From Kryptolebias marmoratus (Eukaryota; Chordata; Actinopteri; Cyprinodontiformes; Rivulidae), in assembly GCF_001649575.2 (NCBI RefSeq), contig NC_051450.1:9940536-10004535 (forward strand): DNA of 64,000 bases, read 5' to 3'. This document shows, piece by piece, positions 1-11,857 of the stretch; the first letter of the stretch is position 1, and each line of letters begins with the position of its first letter. The position numbers were made by a program, and so were the translations under genes. The notes beneath the pieces were generated by a model that saw only the letters and a program-made list of their open reading frames with translations, did no database searches and was not told the origin of the DNA.

Positions 1-82
1 NNNNNNNNNNNNNNNNNNNNNNNNNNNNNNNNNNNNNNNNNNNNNNNNNNNNNNNNNNNNNNNNNNNNNNNNNNNNNNNNNN
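1..82. other. Assembly gap (N run)
   Basis: The first 82 positions are all N. Nothing can be said about their content. The sequence restarts directly before a simple repeat, which may be why the assembly broke here. Confidence 0.99.
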
Positions 83-96
83 TTAATACTACTATG

Positions 97-150
97 TGTG
101 CGTGTGTGAGTGAGTGAGTGAGTGAGGGAGAGAGAGAGAGAGAGAGAGAG
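97..150. repeat. Compound microsatellite (TG / GAGT / GA)
   Basis: A run of TGTG, then tandem GAGT units, then a GA tract. It is a simple repeat with no coding content and lies beside the assembly gap. Confidence 0.9.
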
Positions 151-3100
151 TGAAGAACGCTGATGAGATATGAAATAACCAGTAGCCAATTGAATAAGCT
201 ACCCTTTTGGATTTATATATTTGTAAATCTGACTCTCAGTGCCTCACCAACCATGAACCTCACCGCACGTCACTGTACTATACTATTGAAAAAATAATCT
301 AGGAACAGGCAATTGTGGCGTTACCAATCTGACTTTGTTTTAAACTAGAAATAACTATCCAAGCTGTATATTTTCTTTCTAAACTGTGACTGGAAATTAA
401 AACATTCAATTATGAACTTAACCTTGACATCTGACAACAGTGACAACCCCACTTTGAAGATAATCTACAATAACACATATTAAACACAGCCACTCTTGCC
501 GCTGTGCATAACCCATCTTGTTAAACTCTGCACATACTGCATATAAACACACCATGGGCGAAGGTCTGCTTGAAACAATATCATGACCGTGAAAAGCGAG
601 AGATTATTTTTGTTGATAGAGCCAGATGCCATTGATTTCATGGCTCCCTGAAATGTATTTTGCTTCGAATCAGCATGATAATCAGACAATTAAGAGACTG
701 ATTGAAGAGAGCCCCAGGAGGCTAAAGTGAAACCACTGGTAAAAGATATTCTCATTGTGACTCAGTAAGGTACCGCAACTGTCAAAGCACTTTGATGTAG
801 AACAATGTCCTTCGTTGTCGTTAGACTTGTATTATTAAATCTGAAATAAATAAATTAATAAATAGCTCTGAAAAATGCATTAAGTTGTCTGAAACAGCTT
901 AGTTGAATCATATGCTCCATTAGTATTCCCTGTGGATCTTGATATCATTTTCTCAGTTAAAGGAATAAAGCGTGAAAAGCAGGATTTGGGCGTAGCTTTA
1001 CCTATGTAGATGTGAATTTTCTCTCAGATTACACATGTAGTATTTATCTTCCTCCACTTTAATCCAAGGTGCTGTGAAACGGCTTTCTGTTACTGCCTTA
1101 GCTGGCAGTTATTAGCCACAAGAACCACTGCATTTAGTCAAAACAACTGAGTTCATCCTGTTTAGCTGCGGATGTATGTAGATAATTGAAACATTGAGAT
1201 TAGCCATGGGGTTCTAGGCATAACTTAATCTTCATATTTTTTATAACTTTTTTTAATTATGTATTTTTTATGATTATCTTCCAAAGTGCGTGACATTCAA
1301 AAGTTCCATTAATACCCCCTTTCAGAATTTTTCTCTGTTGTCACATACATTTTGAGAGAAGCAGAACAGCAAACTTTGAAGTCTTTCAGCTTCTGTATCC
1401 TATTAAATATCAAATGCATGTATTTGTCATCTCGATAATCCCCACGAAGCTGCTATTCTATACTCTCAGCTTCAAGGAGGCTATTTAAATCTGTGATACA
1501 TCCTATTAATGGGAGTAGGCATACACACCTTGGTTTTTTTTACTTCTTTCACTGCTTTGACTCAAATTTTGTACTTTGCATTGAATGCAGGAAGCTTTTT
1601 TTTTTCTTCTTCTAATCAAATGTTATCAATATTGTATGGCTTTGAAGCACATTGGTGGCATTTATTTACCGAAACTAAGTGCTTTAAAACAGCTTTTGAT
1701 GAGCACACCTGCATCATAAATGATTTAGTTGTATTAATAGGTAGGTAATTGGCTGAGATTACTTATACAAACATAATCTCATTTTGTGTTCTTTTTCTTG
1801 CATTTATGTTGACATGTGCATCCAATATCAATCACAAGTGTTGCTCGAGTTCTCAATCTGGTACTCATGGGGTTGGACTTAAAACTTGCTAATGAGGATA
1901 CTGGTTCCATTTTAGATTCTTGTAAATGTTAACAGTTGATCGCTGTGACTGACAACAAACAGAAAATAGAACAACAACATAAGACTACAAATATGATAGA
2001 TGCATTTTTTTTTTCATCATTATACTTTTGTTGTGGTTACACCTTATAATACTTCTGTTACCTTCTCTAAACACAAACTGGAAGAGCAACCTGAGGATCA
2101 ATGAGCATTAGGAATCCAATAGCACAAATCACCTGCTGATAACTTCACCTAAAACATTTGAGCTATCTGTTGGCAAATTTTGTTGTGAAACTATATATAC
2201 TGTTAAAGTGTAATATGAGTTGAAGATAGCTAGAATTCACTGCAATGACTTATTAATGACATTTTCAGCCCCTGAAAGACAGTATGTAACTCCTTTTTTA
2301 TGAGGTATACTTGACCTTTATCGTGAAAGTCAAATATTTACTGCTGACAAATTTATTTATTTATTTGACCCAAGCTATCTTCAGATTCATGAAACCAGTT
2401 AAGTATTGACTATTTTTTTTCTCCTCTGTAAATGTTGTTTCTAAATGTGCTGCACTACAAACTGACAAAAATGCCGGTCAGTTCTACAGTTAAGCTTGTT
2501 TTTTTTTTCATCCAGTTGCAGTAAAGTTTTTTTTCCTATTTACATATATAAGACCTCACATTTTCTGTTAAGGCATCAAACTGAAGGACATCTCAGAAAA
2601 TCAAGGTCAAATGGAAAATTTCCTTTGCAAAACAGGACCGATTTCATGCTTCAGCAAGACCTAAAATAGCACATCTAACACAAAAATCCACTCCAAGACC
2701 AGACAATTTACTCACTAATACTTTCTGGTGGACCTGTAATACATATTCTTTTCAAAGGATCGCAAGAGCTGACATAGCCTATCTTGAATGCTCACTAAGA
2801 TTGAATTTCACCAGTTCTTGACATTTGTTTTCACTATTGTAGGTTATATGTAAAGTGTTGAAGGTGGAAATACACATTTTACCTAACAAACAAAACAAAC
2901 AAAAACAACAACTACAAAAAAGTCTTCCTCTTTCTTCTGCCCACTGAAAATCAACCTGTTTCTTTTATCTGATTAGCTTGAAGCCTGCCTTTATCATACA
3001 GCCACTCTTTTCTACACTGCACATGTAGTGTACTCTAAGCCTTGTCATATGCCTTGGATGTGTTAAAACATTCAAATCAAACCTTCTTCAGTTGTTTTTA

Positions 3101-3717
3101 ATAAAGTCAAGTCATCCTTAGAGGCACAATGTCAACGCTTCATGACTGTGATTCATGACTCTGATCTCACAGGGCAGTATCAGTCACCAAGCAGTGCTTT
3201 GACATTATAGGGTTAGACAACCTTTTAATAGCGATGTAACTCTTTAAGTCCAAATATATTTGTATCATCTGCATAATGGCACAAATGGATAGAAGAGAGT
3301 AGGGAAATTTTGAGGTTTTTTTTTTTTTTTTTTTTNTTAAACACAGTTAAAGACTTGCAGGTAAATTAATTTGTTTCCATTTTATGTAGGGGGAACAGAT
3401 TATTTCAGGCGACTAAATATTTTGTTTCCCCCTCCTAACTTTGGCAAATAAAGAGCAAATGTTATCAAAATCACAGGATTTATTGTTGATGATGAAAGGA
3501 TTAAACACAGTTAAAGACTTGCAACATGAAAGTTACAACATTGACATGATAATTTGAGTTTTTTTTTTTTTTTTTTCCCAGTCAGCTAGTATGAAGTATG
3601 CATTGTCCTCTATGAATTTCCAATTTAATTGAAAGGAATTAGTAGACATTTAGTCTTTAATATCCATCAAAGTAATCTCTAACACTTGGTTTCTCTTTCC
3701 TCTGTTCTTTCTTCTAG
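151..3717 (+). other. Upstream intron or 5' flank of the cadherin gene
   Basis: About 3.6 kb of AT-rich sequence with no convincing exon. It holds poly-T tracts, including one near 3320-3340 with a single N, and scattered short open frames that look random. The last 30 bases form a strong polypyrimidine tract ending in CTAG at 3714-3717. This makes the region most likely the end of an intron following an unseen 5' noncoding exon. An alternative is that it is the promoter flank and that the acceptor-like sequence is coincidental. Confidence 0.6.
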
Positions 3718-4044
3718 GACATCCAGAATGGCTGCTGGGATTAACCTCTGCTCTTGGTAGAACTACCCTGAAGTCCACATCCATTTGAACAGCCACTAAT
3801 AGTCTGGAAAATTCCACAATGTAAATGTACCTTGGCTTTTTCCTTCAAACCTTTGGCTTTCAGCCATGAATTTTAGAGGATCTACCAGGATCATCATTTC
3901 TATAGTTTGGATTTGAATTATCTTTTTGTTGGTACCACTGCACAGATCTGCAGCAGTGGCTATTGGGGCCGACTGCTGCGGCGGTGGTGGGAGGACCTTT
4001 CCGCCTTGGAACACAGGGATATATTTACAAAACTGCACGCCACC
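3718..4044 (+). promoter_or_regulatory. cdh18: 5' UTR of cdh18 exon 1, with upstream ORFs
   Basis: The leader runs from the acceptor at 3716-3717 to the start codon at 4045. It carries a 10-codon uORF at 3728-3760, a start-stop pair (ATG followed at once by TAA) at 3819-3824, a 14-codon uORF at 3825-3869 and an overlapping 16-codon uORF at 3866-3916. None is in frame with and continuous into the cadherin. Such uORFs commonly lower translation of the main frame; that effect here is inferred. The leader start assumes the acceptor is used. Confidence 0.7.
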
Positions 4045-4275
4045 ATGAGGATATCCACCACCTCTTGTCTCTGTCCCTTTTTGGTTTCCCTCTGTTTCAT
4101 TCAGAGGTGCTCTGGGGCGAGCCACCATGTCCCCACCAAAGTGCCCTCCAAGAACCAGACCAAACTGGCCAATGGGGAGACGGAGGTGCACCATAGGCCC
4201 AAGAGGGGCTGGATCTGGAACCAATTCTTTGTTTTAGAAGAACACATGGGACCAGAAGCTCAGTATGTGGGAAAG
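4045..4275 (+). CDS. cdh18: cdh18 coding exon 1: signal peptide, prodomain, start of EC1
   Basis: This exon encodes residues 1-77. The ATG at 4045 sits in a near-ideal Kozak context (GCCACCATGA), and the same frame upstream has no other ATG, so this start is well supported. Residues 1 to about 24 form a hydrophobic, Cys-rich signal peptide. Residues 25-54 are the prodomain, with an N-glycosylation sequon NQT and the furin site RPKR at 51-54. The mature protein begins GWIWNQFF, with the two tryptophans (W56 and W58 of the precursor) that type II cadherins insert into the partner EC1 for strand-swap adhesion. The exon ends in phase 0 at AAG followed by donor gtagga. Confidence 0.95.
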
Positions 4276-7200
4276 GTAGGATTTTCACTACATTGACTTG
4301 AACTGTAGAAAAAGGATTATTTTCATCTCAGGGAACCTGCTTTTGAACAGCTTACTTGGCATTTTTCTCGCTCCTCTTGTTTATTGAGAAATGGGTTACA
4401 AACGGAACAAGTTGTTCTGCTGTGGTAGATTACCAAGTCAGCATTGTACAAGCTGTTTTTTTATCTTCTGATGTGGAAATTCTTGTCTCATTTGTAAAGG
4501 TGTGTGGGCTCCCCCCACCCCCCACCCCACATTACTTATATCTGCCCATTCCTCTCTGATAATGTCCAAAAAATGTTTTCTTCTCGGTAATTAATGAACG
4601 CCTCCCAGGGTGCCTGCCACTGGGAAGCCAGCTATGCAAGATTGGATTATATCTGACAGTGAGAACAGGCCTCTACGTCAGGCTAACTTTCAAGTAAAAT
4701 GTTATATTTTGTCTATCTATGGGAAAGAAAATCAGAATAGATTTTTTTAGTGAGAATTTTCTCACCACAGTTAGAAAGTGGGCAACCGCAGAATTGGGAC
4801 CAAGCTGATAATTTTATGAATGCAATTTCAGTGTCGTTTTGGAATGACGGATGTCCCTCCGAGTGGGGAAAATTGTACAGAGTGTTCTTCCTGCTTGTGC
4901 AGGGTACAGTGGAGACCAGTTATTGGCTGTTGGCTGTGACTTTTCTGGTAGTTCCACAATAAGCCACAGGGAGCTGGGTAAGTCCTCTGCTTGCAGATTG
5001 CCTACCCTTATCTCCTAAAATGAGAAAATGTGGTTCTCCTCGCTGCAGTGATCATCATTCTAGGCACTCAGGCACAGACTAATCCTCAGCTGCACTCAGA
5101 GAAAAAGAATGAGAAACGGCGAGCGCCTCTCTGACTACACATATGTCTATTTTTCAGCTATCATTTGACAAGGAAAAGAAAGAAAAGAAGATGATATGTT
5201 TGGACAAATGCCAGGAAAAAAAGAACAGCAAACAGCACTTTTCACTTCAGATGTCTGCTTATTGAATCAACCTGGGATTTGAATCGTGCATTGTTTCGCT
5301 AGGCTGACAGAGAAATGTTGTTGGCTGCTGAAACATGTTTATTCTGTTTTTTTTTTTTTTTTTAAATGAACCATGAAATAATCTACTACCAAGGAAAACC
5401 TTGCATTGGAAAGGCATCTTGTCCTGAGTTAAAGCAACAGCAAATATGTTGGCTGCATATTCAAAGTGCCAGTTAGGTGATACTAACTGCATAAACGTAT
5501 GATTATTTATACATGAAATTGCTCCACTGCTTTGAAGTTCATTATTGTTAGCTGCGCTGGCTGTTTTGTGTTCATGCTATTGCCACCTTAAGGGGTTTGT
5601 TGTTCAGTGTGTGCATTTTGTGTGCTATGGGTACTACTGATGAAAGCAAAATAAACATAAACAGCTAATCCTGGATGAGAATAAAGCACAGAAAAGAAAC
5701 ATAAACATTATTAGCAAATCAATTTGACAAGCATGTTTAAAGAGATGAGGTCGCCAGATGGCAAGCGCAAAGAAACATTTAATTATGTGGGTTGGGACGG
5801 GCGTGCAGTGTCCTAATGTGTCCAAGAGACAGAATGACCCTTAATTAGATGAAAACAGCAGAGGAGGAGGGGGGATTAATGCTCTCGACACGTACTGCGC
5901 TGTACTTTTTTTTTCTTCTCCCTTTCTTTGCTTGATTAAAACTTGAGACATTAGCAAGCAGCAAATGAGCAGCTCCACTGCAGGGAATTGCAGTGCAGCA
6001 GTCTCTGACAATAATCAGTTAATCAAAAGATGTGAATATAAAACAGAAACTTCATGGAATGATGTGAAATAATCATGAAAAATGATTCTGTCATTACACA
6101 GAAAGCACTAAAAAGACTTCCAGACCGTGAAACATAAACTAAAGTTAATGGTCTAGCATTCCTTGAAGAAATGCATATCTCCTGCTGGCTTTCATGCCAG
6201 ACTTTTATTCCAAGAATAGATAGTAATTGTTCGGGTCAAACCTTAAGAATATTATTTTGCACAATCTCATGTGTTATTGTGAGATATCATGCTCAAAGTA
6301 TGTGTTGTGAATGATTCTCAGCAACTACCACATGGAAATTTACCTCAATACCTGTAAAACTAACATACTTTTATCCATTTTTGTGTTGACTGATGTTGGT
6401 TTTCTGTGGCAACCATTTTAAATTAGGTTGGCTCCCATGTTCAGTCAGTTGTAGATGTACATCCAGTGAGTATTTCCTGAAAGTTGCATTACAGTCTGTT
6501 TAGTAATTTCTAAGATAGTTTGATAAATGACAGACAGACTAAGCTGGCCACAAATAGTTCATGTTGATTTTTTAAAAAAGTAACTTGCACAGTTGGTTAG
6601 CCCTTAGAATATGTGTTAGCATATGTCAGTTTCAGAGACCATCACAGCAAGGTTTAGGTTAAAAATCTGCAAAATTGACTGAATTTTAGCTAATTTTGTG
6701 TTTTTTAAGGTCAGTTGGCTGTGACAGCTATCTTGAATCGAGATGACTCTGAAAGATGGAACCTGTCCATTCAGAGATTATTCTCTGCAAGTTTCAATAA
6801 AATCTGTTCAGTAGTTTTTGACATATTTTGGTAAAAGACAGAAAAACACAGACACGGGCAAAAACAACATTGCCTACCTTTGGCTTTTGGTGGCAGGAAA
6901 TATTAATCACATCACTGTACGTGCGTGTGTTTCTATACTTATATATGTATATGTATGAGGTGTTATTTTTCACAATTCTGTCATGCCAAGAAACTTACAG
7001 GATGACTGTTTGGAACAAGTGAAGTAGCCAGTCTGTCAAGAACATTTTAATCCCCCTTTGGCATCCCATAATCCCCAGTGACACCTTTCTGGGGGGCGCT
7101 GATGCATTTGGGAAATGACAGCTTTGTGCATGAGTGAGACACAAATGCCTGGGAAGGGACAGGACTTGTCCGAGTACTCGACAACTTCCAATGAGAGGTG

Positions 7201-10200
7201 TGGATGTTTTCGTGTCAGTCAGCTCAGCGCAATGCTTTGAAGTTGTCAGGTAGGTTACAGATTGGATGGTAATTTTGGATGATGCAAGTACCCAAACCCT
7301 GAAAATATATGCGCTGCAGAGGACTCTCTGCAATGATTTAGCAGAACGATGAGGAAAAGCCTTTGGATAATAATAACTTGGCTTTTGGTCAGAGAACATT
7401 GAGCTTTTACCAGCTGCTGCTAGAAGAAGACAGCAAACAATATGATATTTGACAGAATGGGTTCTTCAGTCCACTCTGGGGCGAAGACCCCTTGTTTTAT
7501 CCTCTGCTTATTTGCAGAAGAATGTGGCATCTTCAAAGAAATAGTGCCTAAATGTTTTATTCACGCATCTAAAATAAATTTTGCTGTGACAGAATCAGGC
7601 AACTGCCTCGCTGTGTGTATGGTAAAAGCTGAACAGTGTTACGAAAAAAAGAGAAAGTAAAGTTTTTAAAATGATGAGGATTTTTGCTCTTGCACAGAAC
7701 ATTTTTTTATCCTTTGCCAATTCGGTTTTCTTTATCAAACTACTGAAGTGCTGCTTTAAATAACAAGGAACGACTCACAGCCAGATTCACATTAATAATC
7801 TGCATTGTCAAAATGAGAAACAATCAAAAAGCTGGCAGAAATGAAACTAATATAGGCCTATTTTATTTTTGACTCAAAGCTGAATTTATATGTATCTATT
7901 GAAAGAAACAGGACAATTAAAAAAAAAAATGTAAATTTTGTAAGTATATATATATATATATTACATAAGAAGCTAAAAGCACATTTTGTTTTAATCTATG
8001 CAAAAGAGCAGAGACAATGGTTTGCCTTTTTTAATTACGATGAATGCAGTTAATAGTCTGGTGTTCACAAATGAAAAAAGACAAGCATGACACCCGCATT
8101 TACCTTGGGTTAAATGCTTTGTAATACTTGACCTTCAAGCATTAAATGTATGCCAGGAAAGGTAACATTACCTTCTGGTTTACTGCCCACTAACTCTTTT
8201 GGGAAATATCTGTTCAAAGAAACAGATTCCTGAGTCTTCTCCACACAATGTTTTATGTTCTGCAGTTCTTCCACTACTGTGTTCCAACAAACATTTTTAT
8301 CAGCCAAGACTCCCTTTGATATTTATTACTTAGTTTCAGACATACTTTGAAACATGTTTATTGCAATTAAGCTTTCCAGCCTCATTTCCCTGCTGGTCCT
8401 TACGTCCCTTTCCCACTGGATGACGACCTCATTATGTCTCCACAACCTTTTAAAATATGACTGGATTGGAGCAAATTTTGAAAAACCTCCTTTAGTGTGA
8501 AATCAATCTTGATGCCACTATCCTATTAGTACTCACAACATAGTTTTTCACTGCTGTTTTTCGTGTCCTGGAGGTGTTTTCCTGCACCATGACCCTGGTT
8601 TATATGCCTGCCCTAGCACGACTGTCTTGGATCACGTCAGAATGCAGATACGGGTATTCAGGTTGGTTACAGGACCTTGTCACGATCACAGCATAGGTAA
8701 GAGATCAGAGTGGCCAATCCTGCTTCAAAATCTCAACAACCAAGCTGGGCTGATGTGCTCAGACCCCATATTACAGACATGCTACCACCACACTCCACCC
8801 TGGACCTAAATAGACTGCCAGCACAATGATAAACTACCACAACGTACCTATGAAGTTTTATGCATGCTCAAAACCATCATGGGCATATCACATTATGTTA
8901 AGCATATGACACTGTGTTGTCATCTAGTATGAAGTAAGCCTTAACTGTAGTTAAATTTTCCTTTGATAAATTTCTACAATGCAAAAAAGTAGGCAGTGAA
9001 TTAAATATCACATATTTATAACACAATACCACGACCCAGAAAGGAGAAACAGGTAAAAGAAAATGGATGGATGGATGGATGGATGGATGGATGGATGGAT
9101 GGATGGATGGATGGATGAATGGATAACACAATACAACAGTTTTACTATATATTTTATGAACTATAAAACTGTAGTGTGATTTTGTTTTTTAGCTTTAAAT
9201 GTCAACCACTTTTATTAAAATAAAATCGCTTTTTTCTTGCACTTAAAACACTGATACACTGATGTGTTTTTTATACACATGAAATGGCTCACATGCAGCA
9301 TCTTAATAAAGCAACTAATTCTCTATTGAACTAAAACAGTTTTTTGATGTGCTTTTGTTCAAATGTAATAACAATACTAGGACAATACTAACACATCCTG
9401 CCTTAACCTTGAAAGAGTCTCAAAGTGACCAAATTAAATGCTGATGAAAACGGAAACTAAGCAGTTTACCACCCACTGAGTCAAGAACTGCAGAAAACAG
9501 CATGTCTACTGCCTATGGGGGCATGCATAATTTTCAAAGTGCATTCCTCTGTCATTTATTTTTAGTGTATATGTTTAATAAAAAGCACTGTTTGGACATC
9601 CAAGACTATTTCCTTTCCCTGAATGACTGAGCATAAGTGAAAACCTAAAATTCTGCTGACAGCTTTATGTGTGTCTTATTTAAATGTTAGATATGAGCAG
9701 TAATTAGAGACAGAGACACTAAATTAGGGTAGTTAGGTTTGCTTCCAGGACTGCAGCAATCTCATCATTATTCATAAATAAGTCAGCCGTCCTGCTAGGA
9801 AAACAACAACTCTTTCTGTTTCTCACCACAGATGTCAAAATAGAGGACAACTACTAGGGCTGATGGTGGTGATGTGCATTAACGGCATGTCTTCAGCACG
9901 CCCCTCATCACTTCCTCCTGATGTATGGTCATTAGGCAGGCGTTCCATCATCAGGGTTTGCCGTGACTGTTACAAATCAATCAAGGAGAAGGGGGTGCTC
10001 AGGAAGAGTTGATTGGGAGGGAGTATGGCCAAAAGGTGGTGATAATCAGACAATCAAGCCCACCCCCAGAGAAAAAAAAAGATTAAGTCCTCTTAAGTTA
10101 AGTGTAGGAGCTGAGATTTAATCAAAAACAAACCCTCCCCCTTTAAAATATGAAGCCTGAAAACTGATCATCACATAGGGTTTTTAGACTATTCAATTTT

Positions 10201-11824
10201 CACACCCTGTTTTTCACCTTCATCTCCACTTAACTGCTTTAATCACCCTCCACTGAAAGGCAGAAGGTGGGCAATAATGTTTTTGCCTGTGTCTGTGTGT
10301 GTTTGTCTCTCAGCAAAACACCTCATGAACCACTGAGGAAATTTTATTGAAACTAGCAAAACATAAGTCCTGAACGTAAACTACAACAGACTAACTTTTT
10401 CAGTCACCTCAATTTAAAATGGCCACCACAACTAATTGACTTTAGCAACACAAAGGTGGCTATAGCTCTGTCAGTTTTGAAGATACTGTGGTAAAATTTG
10501 GCATAGTAGTAGCTGAGAGTGATCCTTAACGCATACGCCAAGAGCCATCCCAATTTGTGAGCGCTAGCATGAGAGTGTACGTAACGTCATTGACAAGATT
10601 TGACCAAAACGACTAATACTTTTTTCTTTCTCATTAAACTCTGGCATTATAGACAGCGGGTGATACACAATCCTCCAAGGAACCGTCAATTAAAACTTGC
10701 TTTTAATATCAAAGCCATGCAATTTTAATGCCTCTTTGACAACCAAATGAGACACATGTTGCTGTAATCATTCAGATTTTTACACAGAGCAAACATTAAG
10801 AAATCACAACAAACACAGTGAAGGGAACTGCAGATGCAGGTTGGCTGCATTAATATAATTGCCCAAGTGTGGACCATCACCCTATGCAGGTGGGTCATAA
10901 AGTTAGCATGGACTTGAGATTCTTTGCAAGTTTAACTGCCTGAAAATCAATTTGAAGTAAACAGAATCGATCATCAAAAATTGTTGCCAACGTAATAGTC
11001 CATTTTCTTTGCCATTCCTTCTTCAGATGCTGTCGAATCCAACAAAAGTTTGTTTTCCTTTTCACTCTTTTTCCAGTCTCATTTCTCTTCTTTATTTGTT
11101 CCACATCATTCTTAATGACTGGACATTCCAGTCGTAAAAGAAATGCCTTTAAAATGAGCACAAAGCAAACAAGCCAAGTCAGGCACATACATTATGTGGA
11201 TCTGTGAACTCACTTCAGCCAAGTCATTACACATGGGCATTCACCAGTAATGCAGTTCAACAATCCGCATACATTATCAGGATCTGTACAACGAAAAAGA
11301 GAAAGCCAGTGAAGATGAGAACAGAGGCAGAGGGGTAAAACATATGAAGGTCAAGCTGCAAAGCAACTAACAATGCATTTGGATGGCCCTCATTAGAGCA
11401 TTTTTCTAGAAGTGTTATATAATTGTAAAGATGGTGTTATTTCTCCTGTACTCCTTTTCAAGGGAGCTGATATTTTTTTCATGTTCCATTAAAGTTTGTG
11501 GTCAGACAAAGTAATTTTCTTGACTTCACCTTAAATGGGAGTTCGGTCTGTTTGAATTGTAGCCACTTCTAAACCTTTTAGCTTATTACTTCAGAGGCAG
11601 GTGGCCACTTATATTTGTTCAGCAGACAAATTAAGAGGAATAGTCTGATTGGAACAGTGCTTTTGTCTAAACTAAGATTAAATTCTGGATTGGTTCATCT
11701 TGTACTTTCTGCACATAAACAGACGTATTTGTTATTTGCAACTGAAGAACGTAGTTGTCCATGACTGCTACCAACCTTTATTGCCTTTTTTGTGTTTATA
11801 TGTGAAAGTTTCAATCACAGAGAA

Positions 11825-11857
<33 letters not shown>

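Noticed and set aside
3907..4044. Alternative earlier start for the cadherin
   Set aside because: The frame is open from about 3907 but contains no ATG before 4045, and the 4045 ATG has a strong Kozak context followed by a proper signal peptide.
3796..4224. 142-codon open frame on the minus strand
   Set aside because: It is antisense to the well-supported cdh18 exon 1 and leader, with no family resemblance. Its openness follows from the GC-richer coding exon.
8898..9131. Open frame with His-Pro-Ser-Ile repeats on the minus strand
   Set aside because: Simply the GGAT microsatellite translated; not a protein.
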